64,000 nucleotides of DNA from Verrucomicrobiales bacterium (GCA_031256975.1 JAIRPN010000016.1:62001-126000); one strand, 5' to 3'. Numbered from the stretch's first letter, positions 30,381 to 39,611 are shown. Notes: generated by a model not told the origin, from the sequence alone. Numbers and translations are program-made.

Positions 30381-30992
30381 TTAAGGCACGGGCGGGTAGC
30401 CGACGCATTGGTTGTACAAGGCTTCCTGATTGGCGTTGAGTTTGAGCAATTCGCTTAGCGCTTTTTTGTCCAGTCCGGCGCGAAGGACGGTCACCAGATT
30501 TTCCGAGGCGCAGAACAGGTACACGTTTTGCCCGATGAAACCGCAATCGATGCAGGCCGCATCGCGGTTGGAAGCCTTGTCGAGGTTGGCGACATACACC
30601 AAGTTCAGCGGCGCGGTGGCGACGTATTCCTGCGTGCCGGCGGTTTTGCGATGGTCGCCGGAGGCTTTCGCTATTAGCGTGTTGGCCTTGGCGTCGTAGA
30701 GATAAACGCCGCTTTTCAGGAAAACATAAAGATCGATTTCCTGCCGGTTTTGCGAGGACGGGACGGTGCGTTTGTCCTCGCGATTGAAACCGTAGGCGGC
30801 CCAGAGCAGGTTGGCGAGGGTTTGCTGGTCGAGGTCGCGGTTGGCGTATTGGCGGGTGGATTTGCGCTCGGCCAGGGCCTGCATCAACGGCTTGCCGCCG
30901 GTTTTTTGCGGTGCGGGGAGCCGGAGGTCTTGCGCGGACGCTAATGACGGGATGACGGTTAGCGCCAGGATCAGGGGGAGTAGTGTTTTCAT
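30381..30992 (-). CDS. Exported SagB/ThcOx-type nitroreductase
   Basis: A 203-residue FMN-dependent nitroreductase-fold protein with an N-terminal signal peptide (MKTLLPLILALTVIPSLASA). The mature part has ERKSTRQYANRDLDQQTLANLLWAAYGFNR, the FMN-binding N-terminal helix, DLYVFLKSGVYLYDAKANTL as in SagB-type oxidases, and IGQNVYLFCASENL near the C-terminus. Export of this fold is unusual but recurs in Gram-negative secreted nitroreductases. The ATG at 30992 begins the signal peptide; a longer in-frame version overlaps the upstream gene. It follows the gene at 31013-31744 by 20 bases. Confidence 0.82.
   Translation of the reverse strand: MKTLLPLILALTVIPSLASAQDLRLPAPQKTGGKPLMQALAERKSTRQYANRDLDQQTLANLLWAAYGFNREDKRTVPSSQNRQEIDLYVFLKSGVYLYDAKANTLIAKASGDHRKTAGTQEYVATAPLNLVYVANLDKASNRDAACIDCGFIGQNVYLFCASENLVTVLRAGLDKKALSELLKLNANQEALYNQCVGYPPVP
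30939..30964. repeat. Inverted CGCTAAY pair inside the nitroreductase signal-peptide codons
   Basis: CGCTAAT (30939-30945) and GTTAGCG (30958-30964) are separated by the same 14 bases as the pair at 11694-11719, and the right-hand 18 bases of the two units are nearly identical (shared ATCCCGTCATTAGCGTC on the appropriate strand). Confidence 0.7.
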
Positions 30993-31012
30993 GGTTGGTA
31001 TCTTATGGTTTG

Positions 31013-31744
31013 TTATTTGAGCTGGTAAAAACGCCAGCGGATTTCGTTCTCGAAGGCACGCAGACTGGGGTATTGGAAGTCGGTGCCGTTGCGTTGCAGG
31101 CCCAGATTCCATTTGTCCTCCGGCACATAGCGGTGCCAGGTTTTGAGAAAGGCGTGGATTGGATCGGGTTTTTCCAATCGCAGCGCGATGCCGTTCCAGA
31201 TGAAGTTGGTATTCGCGTCCAACATGAGACAGAGACGGTAGGGGTTGCGCTTGATGAAACATTCGAAGCGGAATTCGGGAGTATCAGCCACGGTGGATTG
31301 AAACTCGGAAACATATCTGGTTTCTCCTTTGGCCCCCTTAACCTCGACTATTTTTTCTTCACGCGCTCCCCTCATATGCCGTAAAAACCCCGCCGCTAAC
31401 AGCAAAACCTCCTCCGCGCGGAAAATTTCCCGCCGCCCCAAGGCGTCGGCGAGGATAAACGCCTCGTCGTTAGCGTCGATCCGATTGAAAAAACGGCCTT
31501 GCGGCAGGCGCGGAATATCACTGTCCGCTGCAATCAAGGTGGGAAGGCCTTTCGCCATCAGCGCCGCCCGGAATGCGATGGCATCCTCGATGGGAATGCC
31601 GCTAACCACGATCCCGAACAACTCCCGCGCGATGCGGGCACAATCGGCCTTGCCCACGCTCGGGGCCGCCACCGAGGCTTCTTCCAGCGATTGACGGTCG
31701 ATAACCGTATCCAGCGACGACTGGATCAGGGAGTAGGTTTCCAT
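31013..31744 (-). CDS. Hypothetical protein of about 243 residues
   Basis: I do not recognise a family. The start METYSLIQSSLDTVIDRQSL at 31744 is chosen over an upstream codon. The N-terminal half looks like two alpha/beta units (IARELFGIVVSGIPIEDAIA; FRAALMAKGLPTLIAADSDI) faintly like small DUF2007-type folds. The C-terminal half is beta-rich with many aromatic residues and ends in ENEIRWRFYQLK. No signal peptide or membrane segment is visible. It is probably cotranscribed with the exported nitroreductase 20 bases downstream and diverges from the TPR gene. Confidence 0.7.
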   Translation of the reverse strand: METYSLIQSSLDTVIDRQSLEEASVAAPSVGKADCARIARELFGIVVSGIPIEDAIAFRAALMAKGLPTLIAADSDIPRLPQGRFFNRIDANDEAFILADALGRREIFRAEEVLLLAAGFLRHMRGAREEKIVEVKGAKGETRYVSEFQSTVADTPEFRFECFIKRNPYRLCLMLDANTNFIWNGIALRLEKPDPIHAFLKTWHRYVPEDKWNLGLQRNGTDFQYPSLRAFENEIRWRFYQLK

Positions 31745-31879
31745 GCCAAATTTGTTACCAATCCGTTTGCGGACTGGCAAAGCAAATATCCACCGTAGTG
31801 CAAGGCCTATTACAATATGGCAATTTTTTAAAAAAAGTGGTTGGAATTATTACCGCATTTGTTGCAGACTAGAGGCCTG

Positions 31880-34800
31880 ATGCGTTCATTTCTAATACCT
31901 CTGTTCAGATGGAGTTTCATCGCATGCGTTTGCGCCTGCTTGTTCACTTTCACGGTTAGCGCCCAGGATGCTCCCCCGACCACCTCTTACGGACTGGCCC
32001 AGGCGGGGTTCAAGGCGTATCAGGAAGGCAAATACCAGGAAGCCGTAACATTGCTGGAACAATTGATCCAGAAATATCCCACCGCCGAAGAAGCGCCGAA
32101 CGGCCGCTATCTGCTCGGCTTGTCCTATTACTCGGTTGGCAAATACGCCGAGGGTGTGAAGATGTTGTCCGACACCAAGGGACTCGACCCCAAATTCCTG
32201 CCCATCGCCCAGTTCCACCTCGGTGTCTGCTTGTACCTGACCGGGGAATACGACAAGGCCTACCCGTTGTTTGACACGGTGCTCAAGTCCGACAACAAGG
32301 ACATGCAACCTTACGCGATGTTCTATTACGCCCGCGCCAAGCTCGACCAGGCCAGCAAGAATCCGGCCATCGCCAAACAGGCCGCCGCCGACGGTGCCGT
32401 CAAGATCGACCAGCTCATCAAGACTTTCCCCGACAGCGACATCATCGGCGACGCGATCATGACCAAGGCCAACCTGTTCATCGTGGCGCGTGATTTCACC
32501 CAGGCCGCCCAAGTGTTGATGGACTTGCAAAAGCGCCCCGATTCGAAGGACATCGCGCTCGATATCGATTATCTGCTCGGTTACGCCTACACCCAGCAGG
32601 CAAAGTCCCTGCGCGACGAGTATAAGAACGACGAGGCTGCCTCGGCCATCGACAAGGCCCGCGAAGTGTATAGCCGCCTGGCAAAAAACGACAACCTGGT
32701 CGTCGCCAACAACGCCGCTTTCCAGCTCGCCGACCTCGAGTTCGACGCCGCGATGGTGGCCGAACCGCAGGACCGTGAAGCCGCCTTCCAAAAAGCCATT
32801 GACGCCTATCGCTCCCTGAAGAGCAAGGACAGCCTGATTGCCGCGCAGACCCAGACCGTGCAGGGCATCCGCGACGACATCGGCAAATCAGCCAGCGACA
32901 AAAAACGCGTCACCGCCCTGACCCGCCAGCTGCAGCGCGAGGAACAAAAACTGGTCAACCTGCAAAATTCCGCCGACCAGGCTACCAGCGGCCTGATGCG
33001 CATTGGTGATTCCTACCAGCGCATGGGCAAGTATGACGAGGCCCGCATCATATACCGCGCCGCCCTGCCCACCGCCGACAAAGACCAGTCCGCCAACATC
33101 AACACCCAGATCATCATCACCTACGCGCTGCAGGGCCAAAGCCAGAAAGCCGAGGACGCCTACACCAAGTTCAAGCAGGAGCACGCCAACGACCCGAACG
33201 CTTCCGCCATTCCCTACTTCCTCGGCATCGCCTTCACCCAGGAAAAGAAATACGACGAGGCGATCAAGAAATTCGAGCAATTGCTGAAGGATTATCCCAA
33301 GAGCCAGTACGCCATCCGCGCGCCGCAGGGCATTGCAACCTCGTATCTCGCCATGGGCAAGGTTGACGAAGCGCTCAAGACCTACGACGATTTCATCAAA
33401 ACCGCTCAAGTCAGCCCCGAAGAACTGGACAGCGCCAAACTGATGCGCGGTTATGCCTTGTTGCAGGCAAAGAAATATCCGGAAGCGATTGCCGCCTTCC
33501 AAGCCCTGGCCTCGAGCGCCAAGAATCCGGCGGTGCGCGAGGAAGCCTCCATGCGCGCCGGTGATTACCTCAACAGCACCGGCAAGCAGGACCAAGCCAT
33601 CGAAAGCTTCCAGACTTTCATCAAGAATTTTCCCGACAGCGCCAATGCGCCGACCGCCGCCTACTCCATCGGCTGGGCCTACGAGGGACAAAAGAAATAT
33701 TCCGAGGCAATCAAGGCTTACCAGGACGCCATTGAAAAATATCCCAACGACAAGGCCAACCAGTTGAAATGCTACGAGCGCATCTGGCGCTGTTACCTGG
33801 CCCAAAATGATTACGACAGCATGATCAAGGCGCAGGACGCCCAAATCGCCGCCTTCCCCGACAGCGACCGCAACATGGCGGCCTATTTCGAACGGGGCAA
33901 ATATCTGGAAGATAAGAACAAGCCGCTTGCCGACATCAGCGTCGCCTATTACAAGGTCACCGACGCCTTCAACGCCCTGCCCGACAGCATGAAAACCGGC
34001 GACAGCGGCAAAAAAGCCCAACAGTATCCCAGTTCGGCCCTGCTGCGTTTGGCGGGCTTGTACCTGAAGGAAGCCTTGAAACTGGGCAATTTTGAAATCC
34101 TTGCCGACGACAAACTCACCACCTGGAAGGATTACATCAACAACGCTTACAAGGCCATCGACCTGTCCCTGCAAAAATACAACCTGGCCAACCTCGGGCT
34201 GGAATTGCAGAACATGAACAAGATCCAGTTGTTGCGTATCAAGGCCAAGCTCGCCACGCCTGAAGACGCCACCACTTACCTCAGCACCCTGGCCGGCACC
34301 TTGAACGACAAGGTTTCCTCGACACAGATCATGATCGCCCGCGCCGCCTTCGTCTATGAAATGGACAACAAGACCCAGGCCCTGAATTTCTACAAGGAAG
34401 CTTTCGGCAAGGTGGAGAAACCGACCGACATCACTTGGCAGGATTATGACCGCTACGGTTCCATCCTGCTCGACAACAAGGACTGGCAGGAAGCCAAGGG
34501 CGTGTTTGAAACCCTGCAAAAAACCTATGAAAAACCGCAGCAGGCGCAGGCCGCCGCCACTTACGGGTTGGGCGCGGTTGAGAGCGGCCTGGGCAACGTT
34601 GACAAGGCCGAGGAATATTTCAAGGACTTGAAGGCCAAGTATCCGTGGTCGGAAAAATTGCTGAGCGCCGATTACCAGCGTGGCTTGGCGCAAGCCGGCA
34701 AGGGCAATTATGAGGATGCGCTGAAAATCTGGAAAGGCGTGATGAACAGCACCGCCCAGAACGCCAACGAAGTGAAGTCACGCGCGCTGATTTCCTTCGC

Positions 34801-35080
34801 CGAGACGCTGATCGCCATGGGCGACAAGAATGTCCCGACCGAGGAAATCAAGCAGAAGGACAAACCCGACCTGAACATCTACGAACTGGCCGCGCAATAC
34901 GGGTTGAAATCGCATTTCTACTACCCCGACGAGCCCAGTTCGCCGCAGGGATTGTACATCGCCATCCAGATGTACAGCCAGAAACTGAACAAGAAGGCTG
35001 ACGCCAAGAAGTGGTTCGACACTCTCAGCCAAAAGTACCCGACCTCGCCCTGGACCTCCAAGGCGCAGGGACTCTTGTAA
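31880..35080 (+). CDS. Large exported TPR-repeat protein
   Basis: A 1066-residue periplasmic or outer-membrane protein. The signal peptide MRSFLIPLFRWSFIACVCAC continues to a likely cleavage at VSA-QD. The rest is almost wholly tetratricopeptide repeats of the YbgF/BamD type, with pairs such as AYQEGKYQEAVTLLEQLIQK, YDEAIKKFEQLLKDYPKSQY and KYSEAIKAYQDAIEKYPNDK. Such arrays scaffold envelope complexes. Codon use is strikingly clean: apart from one copy in the signal-peptide region at about 31955, the CGCTAA/TTAGCG motif is absent for 3.4 kb. I preferred the ATG at 31880 over a TTG at 31841 because it starts the signal peptide. Confidence 0.88.
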   Translation: MRSFLIPLFRWSFIACVCACLFTFTVSAQDAPPTTSYGLAQAGFKAYQEGKYQEAVTLLEQLIQKYPTAEEAPNGRYLLGLSYYSVGKYAEGVKMLSDTKGLDPKFLPIAQFHLGVCLYLTGEYDKAYPLFDTVLKSDNKDMQPYAMFYYARAKLDQASKNPAIAKQAAADGAVKIDQLIKTFPDSDIIGDAIMTKANLFIVARDFTQAAQVLMDLQKRPDSKDIALDIDYLLGYAYTQQAKSLRDEYKNDEAASAIDKAREVYSRLAKNDNLVVANNAAFQLADLEFDAAMVAEPQDREAAFQKAIDAYRSLKSKDSLIAAQTQTVQGIRDDIGKSASDKKRVTALTRQLQREEQKLVNLQNSADQATSGLMRIGDSYQRMGKYDEARIIYRAALPTADKDQSANINTQIIITYALQGQSQKAEDAYTKFKQEHANDPNASAIPYFLGIAFTQEKKYDEAIKKFEQLLKDYPKSQYAIRAPQGIATSYLAMGKVDEALKTYDDFIKTAQVSPEELDSAKLMRGYALLQAKKYPEAIAAFQALASSAKNPAVREEASMRAGDYLNSTGKQDQAIESFQTFIKNFPDSANAPTAAYSIGWAYEGQKKYSEAIKAYQDAIEKYPNDKANQLKCYERIWRCYLAQNDYDSMIKAQDAQIAAFPDSDRNMAAYFERGKYLEDKNKPLADISVAYYKVTDAFNALPDSMKTGDSGKKAQQYPSSALLRLAGLYLKEALKLGNFEILADDKLTTWKDYINNAYKAIDLSLQKYNLANLGLELQNMNKIQLLRIKAKLATPEDATTYLSTLAGTLNDKVSSTQIMIARAAFVYEMDNKTQALNFYKEAFGKVEKPTDITWQDYDRYGSILLDNKDWQEAKGVFETLQKTYEKPQQAQAAATYGLGAVESGLGNVDKAEEYFKDLKAKYPWSEKLLSADYQRGLAQAGKGNYEDALKIWKGVMNSTAQNANEVKSRALISFAETLIAMGDKNVPTEEIKQKDKPDLNIYELAAQYGLKSHFYYPDEPSSPQGLYIAIQMYSQKLNKKADAKKWFDTLSQKYPTSPWTSKAQGLL

Positions 35081-35125
35081 AGCAAAGAAGCACAGAGATT
35101 CTTGTCCGTACTTCTGTTGGTTATG

Positions 35126-35147
35126 GCACAGGCAGGAATGCCTGTGC
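35126..35147. other. Perfect 9-bp hairpin after the TPR gene
   Basis: GCACAGGCA (35126-35134) pairs with TGCCTGTGC (35139-35147) around a GGAA loop. No U-run follows, so it is not a clear terminator. It lies between the TPR stop and nth and could be a copy of a dispersed intergenic repeat. Confidence 0.5.
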
Positions 35148-35162
35148 TACACTGCCCGAAAC

Positions 35163-35801
35163 ATGAGAGCCCCGACCAAGCAGACCGCGGAGCAATTGCG
35201 CGTCCTGAAGCAAACCTACCCGGATGCGCATTGCGAGCTGGATTTCGCCAATCCCCTGCAATTGCTGGTCGCCACCATTTTGTCGGCCCAATGCACCGAT
35301 GTACGGGTCAACATGGTTACCCCCAAGTTATTTGCCAAGTATAAAACCGCCCGCGACTACGCTAATAGCGAGCTGCCCGAGCTAGAGGACATCATCCGCA
35401 GCACCGGGTTCTTCCGCAACAAGGCCAAAAACATCCGCGCCTGCTGCCGGCAACTGGTCGCCAATCACCGGGGTGAAGTCCCCCAAACCATGGAGGAGCT
35501 TTATGTCCTGCCCGGAGTCGGCCGGAAAACCGCCAATGTGGTGCTCGGCAACGCCTTCAATATCAACGAGGGGGTGGTGGTTGACACCCATGTTTCGCGA
35601 TTAGCCGCCCGCCTGGGAATCACTCGGCAAAAAGACCCGGTTAAAATCGAGAAGGATTTGATGAAGCTGATCCCGCGGGAAGATTGGGCCCTGCTATCCC
35701 ATCTGCTGATCTGGCACGGACGCCGCCGTTGCAAGGCAAGAAACCCCGATTGCCCGCACTGTGAGTTGCAAAAACTCTGCCCCAGCTTCGGCAAAGTCTG
35801 A
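35163..35801 (+). CDS. nth: Endonuclease III
   Basis: A 212-residue base-excision-repair glycosylase/AP lyase for oxidised pyrimidines. The helix-hairpin-helix with catalytic lysine is LPGVGRKTANVVLGNAF, the catalytic aspartate lies in GVVVDTHVSRLAARLG, and the 4Fe-4S cluster is bound by four cysteines in RRCKARNPDCPHCELQKLCP. Length is normal for the family. Confidence 0.97.
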   Translation: MRAPTKQTAEQLRVLKQTYPDAHCELDFANPLQLLVATILSAQCTDVRVNMVTPKLFAKYKTARDYANSELPELEDIIRSTGFFRNKAKNIRACCRQLVANHRGEVPQTMEELYVLPGVGRKTANVVLGNAFNINEGVVVDTHVSRLAARLGITRQKDPVKIEKDLMKLIPREDWALLSHLLIWHGRRRCKARNPDCPHCELQKLCPSFGKV

Positions 35802-36011
35802 ATAATCCCAAAACACCAACCGCCAAATATTATTTAAAACACTTCCCAAAACCGGAAAGTTTCCACAAAGAAACTTCCCTATTAGCGTAATTTGCATTCA
35901 ATTATAAACTTTAACGTTAATCTTCATTTTTGTTGTCCCACAAAAATAGTATTGGATTAATCATTAGTCTTTGCCTAGTTTGTCTGCTTAACAAATTAGA
36001 AGGACGATTTT

Positions 36012-36935
36012 TTGAAAACAGGTGTCATATTTTCCGGGCAGGGCGCCCAGTTCGTGGGCATGGGCAAGGATTTGGTCGAGGCACATAGTGAGGCGGCCTC
36101 CCTGTTCGCGCAAGCGGACGCACTGTTGCAAAACGGTTTTCAAGATGCTTGCTTCAATGGCCCGGACGAGAAACTGACCGATACCAGCTATTGCCAGCCG
36201 GCTTTGTTCGTCCACGGCCTTTCGCTATTGGCGATCCTGAAAAAACTGCGTCCCGACTTCCAATTCCAGTCCACCGCCGGCCTTTCCCTTGGAGAATTCA
36301 CCGCCCACACCGCCGCCGGGCATTTCCGTTTTGAAGACGGCCTGAAACTGGTCGCCAACCGTGGTCGCCTGATGCAGGAAGCCTGCCTGAAGACCAAGGG
36401 CGGCATGCTCTCGCTGATCGGCGCCACCGCCGAGCAAGCCCAGGAATTGGCTGCCGCCACCGATTTGGAAGTCGCTAACTACAACTGCCCCGGCCAGATC
36501 GTCCTGAGCGGCGCGGCGGAGAAGATCGCCGAAGCCGCCGAAAAAGGCAAGGCCATGGGCCTGAAGCGCGCGTTGCCGCTAAACGTGGCAGGCGCCTACC
36601 ATTCCCGTTTGATGAAGTCCGCCCAGGAAGGGTTAAAGCCGGTACTCGACGAAGTCACCGTTAACGCCTCGGATATCGCGGTTTACAGCAACGTCACCGG
36701 CAAGCGCGTGATCGGCAATGCCGAGATCAAGGAAACCCTGCTCCGCCAGGTCACCGGCAGCGTCCGCTGGCAGGATTGCGTCGAGGAAATGATCCGCGAC
36801 GGCGTCACCCAGCTCATCGAGCTCGGACCCGGCAAGATCCTCGCCGGCATGTGCAAGCGCATCAACAAGGATATCCCCTGTATCAGCATCGGTTCGCTGG
36901 CGGAATTAACCGCCGCGCAATCGGAAATCAAATAA
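36012..36935 (+). CDS. fabD: Malonyl-CoA-acyl carrier protein transacylase
   Basis: A 307-residue enzyme that loads malonyl groups on ACP to start chain extension. Signature: VIFSGQGAQFVGMG, active-site serine in AGLSLGEFTAH, and the catalytic histidine in VAGAYHSRLM. The start is a TTG at 36012, supported by AGAAGGA eight bases upstream and by the family N-terminus (KTGVIFSGQG); no ATG is available in frame there. First gene of the fabD-fabG-acpP-fabF cluster; the 210-base AT-rich gap upstream should hold its promoter. Confidence 0.96.
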   Translation: MKTGVIFSGQGAQFVGMGKDLVEAHSEAASLFAQADALLQNGFQDACFNGPDEKLTDTSYCQPALFVHGLSLLAILKKLRPDFQFQSTAGLSLGEFTAHTAAGHFRFEDGLKLVANRGRLMQEACLKTKGGMLSLIGATAEQAQELAAATDLEVANYNCPGQIVLSGAAEKIAEAAEKGKAMGLKRALPLNVAGAYHSRLMKSAQEGLKPVLDEVTVNASDIAVYSNVTGKRVIGNAEIKETLLRQVTGSVRWQDCVEEMIRDGVTQLIELGPGKILAGMCKRINKDIPCISIGSLAELTAAQSEIK

Positions 36936-36977
36936 GCCGGCGCTAACGGCGAAACCGCTAACCATCCACTTCCCAAC

Positions 36978-37718
36978 ATGAAACTCAGCAACCAAACCGC
37001 CATTGTCACCGGCGCCAGCCGCGGCATTGGCAAGGCCATCGCCCTCGCGCTCGCGCGTGAAGGCTGCAACATCGCCGCGGTCGCCCGCAGCGATTCCTCC
37101 GCCAACAGCATTGCCGAGGAAATCAAGGCGCTTGGCGTCAAATTCGCCGGTTACGGCGTGGATATTTCCTCCTCGGCCTCGGTCAACGAATGTGTCGACA
37201 AGGTGCAAAAGGAATTTGGAAACATCGACATCCTGATCAACAACGCCGGCATCACCCGCGACACGCTAATCATGCGCATGACCGACGAGGATTGGGATTC
37301 CGTGTTGCAAACCAACCTGAAGGGCGCCTTCAACTGGACCCGCGCCGCCACCAAGTACATGATGAAGGCCCGCAAGGGCAAGATCATCAACGTCGGCTCC
37401 GTCATCGGCCTGCACGGCAACGCCGGGCAAGCCAACTACGCCGCCGCCAAGGCCGGCCTGATCGGCCTCACCAAGTCGGTGGCAAAAGAACTTGCGGGCC
37501 GCAACATTACTTGTAACGTCATCTGCCCCGGCTTCATCCAGACGGATATGACCGATGTTCTTTCAGAGGAATTGAAGCAGAAGCTGCAGGAGCAAATCCC
37601 GCTCAAACGCCTCGGTGCGGCGGGCGATGTCGCCGAGCTGGCGCTGTATCTGAGCTGTGCCGGTTCGAATTACATGACCGGCCAGGTGCTGACCGTTGAC
37701 GGAGGTTTGTTCATTTAA
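36978..37718 (+). CDS. fabG: 3-oxoacyl-[acyl-carrier-protein] reductase
   Basis: A 246-residue short-chain dehydrogenase that reduces 3-ketoacyl-ACP with NADPH. NADP motif TGASRGIGKAIAL, NNAG in LINNAGITRDTLIMRM, catalytic serine in NVGSVIGLHGN and YxxxK in ANYAAAKAGLIG; C-terminus GQVLTVDGGLFI. Between fabD and fabG the 42-base gap holds two directly repeated CGCTAAC copies (36940 and 36955). Confidence 0.97.
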   Translation: MKLSNQTAIVTGASRGIGKAIALALAREGCNIAAVARSDSSANSIAEEIKALGVKFAGYGVDISSSASVNECVDKVQKEFGNIDILINNAGITRDTLIMRMTDEDWDSVLQTNLKGAFNWTRAATKYMMKARKGKIINVGSVIGLHGNAGQANYAAAKAGLIGLTKSVAKELAGRNITCNVICPGFIQTDMTDVLSEELKQKLQEQIPLKRLGAAGDVAELALYLSCAGSNYMTGQVLTVDGGLFI

Positions 37719-37743
37719 GTGAAACAATTTTGGCGCGGCGGGA

Positions 37744-37771
37744 TTGACAAAATTTCGCTTGCACCTAGTAA
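37744..37771 (+). promoter_or_regulatory. Candidate acpP promoter
   Basis: Perfect -35 TTGACA (37744-37749), 16-base spacer and -10-like TAGTAA (37766-37771), ending 23 bases before acpP. ACP is needed in large excess over the enzymes, so a private promoter makes sense. Confidence 0.5.
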
Positions 37772-37794
37772 CAACAAAAGGTAGGAGTAAAAAG

Positions 37795-38043
37795 ATGTCC
37801 GATAAATCAATTGAAGATAAAGTAAAAGAAATCATTGTGGAACAACTGAGCGTCAATCCCGAACAGGTGACGCCGGAAGCCAAGTTCATCGAAGACCTCG
37901 GTGCCGACTCGCTGGACGTCGTCGAGCTCGTCATGGCCTTCGAAGAGCACTTCTCGATCGAAGTTCCCGATGAAGACGCCGAAAAGCTGACCAGCGTCGG
38001 TGATGTTCTGAAGTACATTGAAGAAAAACAGGAAAGCAAATAA
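37795..38043 (+). CDS. acpP: Acyl carrier protein
   Basis: An 82-residue acidic four-helix carrier. The phosphopantetheine serine is in [19 protein letters not shown]. The ATG at 37795 follows GTAGGAG with good spacing and gives [18 protein letters not shown]; a longer in-frame start would cover the promoter. A clear stem-loop terminator follows, so fabF may need its own promoter. Confidence 0.97.
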   Translation: MSDKSIEDKVKEIIVEQLSVNPEQVTPEAKFIEDLGADSLDVVELVMAFEEHFSIEVPDEDAEKLTSVGDVLKYIEEKQESK

Positions 38044-38066
38044 GCTGATTCCAATCTCTCTTGGAA

Positions 38067-38089
38067 AGGGCACTTAAATCAAGTGCCCT
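38067..38089 (+). terminator. Intrinsic terminator after acpP
   Basis: AGGGCACTT (38067-38075) pairs with AAGTGCCCT (38081-38089) around a 5-base loop, followed by a pyrimidine-rich CTTCATTT. The U-run is weak. Confidence 0.7.
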
Positions 38090-38100
38090 CTTCATTTGAA

Positions 38101-38333
38101 ATAAAAACTCAAAACGCGAAATCCGTAGCGCAAAAATAATCTGCCGGGAAGACCTGCTCCTCGCCTCGCCATTAGCGGGCGGTAAATTTCAGGAACCAGA
38201 TTCCCAATGACAGGCTCGGACATCGCTTTGGGTTAAAACAATAACCCGGACAAGCCGGAACCGTCGCGCGGTCGACGAAAAAACGAGGCCGCCAATGGTG
38301 AAACTTGTCGGATTTTTGATTTTGAGTTTTTAT
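38101..38333. repeat. AT-rich inverted-repeat intergenic element 3
   Basis: ATAAAAACTCAAAA (38101-38114) is perfectly repeated in inverted order at 38320-38333, the second arm overlapping the fabF ATG. A further AAATCCG pairs at the same offset inside each arm, making imperfect 25-bp terminal repeats round a GC-richer 180-bp core that holds a TTAGCG copy. No open reading frame or target duplication was seen. Confidence 0.6.
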
Positions 38334-39582
38334 GATAAATGCTAATCGCAGAGTTGTAGTCACCGGCCTGGGAGTTTTGACTCCCCTTGGCAACGATCTA
38401 AACACCACTTGGGACGGATTGATCAACGGCAGGAGCGGCATCGCCCCGATCACCACGTTCGACGTTTCCCAGTATTCCACCAAATTCGGTGGTCAGGTTA
38501 AGAATTTCGAAGCCACCCCTTATTTCAAAAACCCCAAGGACGCACGTCGTTGCGACCGCTACACCCAGCTCGCCTTTGCCGCCACCAAGCAGGCCTATGA
38601 CGATTCCGGGCTGGATCCGAACAAGTTGAATCCGGAACGCTGTTCCGTGCTAGTAGGTTCCGGTATTGGCGGCTTACAAACCCTGGAAGACCAGCACAGC
38701 GCCCTGGTCAACCGCGGCCCGAACCGTGTTTCGCCGTTCATGATCCCGATGATGATCAGCAACATGGCCGCCGGCCTGCTGGCCATCGAATATAATTTCC
38801 AAGGACCGAGCTTCTCGGTCGTTACCGCCTGCGCCACCGCCAACCAGGCGATTGGCGAAGCCTGGCGCCACATCATCACCGACGAGTCCGACGTGGTCAT
38901 CGCCGGCGGTTCCGAAGCCGCCGTCATTCCGCTCGGCCTGAGCGGTTTCGGCGCCATGAAAGCCCTCAGCACCCGCAACGACGCCCCGGAAAAGGCCTCC
39001 CGTCCCTTCGACAAGGATCGCGACGGCTTCGTCCTTAGCGAAGGCGCCGGTGTCATCATTCTGGAAGAACTGGAACACGCCCGCAAACGCGGCGCCCGTA
39101 TCTATGGCGAAATCGTCGGCTACGGCGCCACCACCGACGCTTACCACATGACCGCCACCGCCCCCGAAGGCCGCGGCGGCGCCCGTGCGGTCAAGCGCGC
39201 CTTGGACATCGCCAAATTGAATCCTTCGGACGTGCAATATGTGAACGCCCACGGCACCTCCACCCCGCTCGGCGACGTGGCGGAATCGCAGGGCATCAAG
39301 TCGGTCTTCGGCGAACATGCCAAGAGCGTCTGGGTCAGCTCGACCAAGTCCATGACCGGTCACCTGCTCGGTGCCGCCGGCGCAGTTGAATTGTCGGCCT
39401 GCTTGAAAGCCATCCAGACCGGCATCGTTCCGCCGACCATCAACCTGGAAAATCCCGACCCGGAATGTGATTTGGACTACGTGCCAAACGTGGCCCGACA
39501 GGGTAAAATCGACGTGATCGTCAATAATTCCTTCGGTTTCGGCGGACACAATGCTTGCATTGTCGCCAAAAGGCTGGTTTAA
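38332..39582 (+). CDS. fabF: 3-oxoacyl-[acyl-carrier-protein] synthase II
   Basis: A 416-residue condensing enzyme that elongates acyl-ACP with malonyl-ACP. Catalytic triad: C167 in VVTACATANQAIGEAW, histidines in VNAHGTSTPLGD and KSMTGHLLGAAGAVE; the C-terminal NNSFGFGGHNACIV is typical. The ATG at 38332 has no good Shine-Dalgarno sequence and lies within an inverted-repeat arm that might mask it in RNA. Confidence 0.97.
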   Translation: MINANRRVVVTGLGVLTPLGNDLNTTWDGLINGRSGIAPITTFDVSQYSTKFGGQVKNFEATPYFKNPKDARRCDRYTQLAFAATKQAYDDSGLDPNKLNPERCSVLVGSGIGGLQTLEDQHSALVNRGPNRVSPFMIPMMISNMAAGLLAIEYNFQGPSFSVVTACATANQAIGEAWRHIITDESDVVIAGGSEAAVIPLGLSGFGAMKALSTRNDAPEKASRPFDKDRDGFVLSEGAGVIILEELEHARKRGARIYGEIVGYGATTDAYHMTATAPEGRGGARAVKRALDIAKLNPSDVQYVNAHGTSTPLGDVAESQGIKSVFGEHAKSVWVSSTKSMTGHLLGAAGAVELSACLKAIQTGIVPPTINLENPDPECDLDYVPNVARQGKIDVIVNNSFGFGGHNACIVAKRLV

Positions 39583-39611
39583 TACTCGGCTCCATTTAAG
39601 GGAAAGAATTT

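Noticed and set aside
32888-34693. A 601-codon minus-strand open frame opposite the TPR gene
   Set aside because: The strand with TPR repeats and a signal peptide is clearly the real one; the antisense product is Gly/Val/Leu-rich without motifs.
38101-38333. An insertion sequence bounded by the 14-bp inverted repeats
   Set aside because: No transposase frame fits and no target-site duplication is visible; kept only as an inverted-repeat element.
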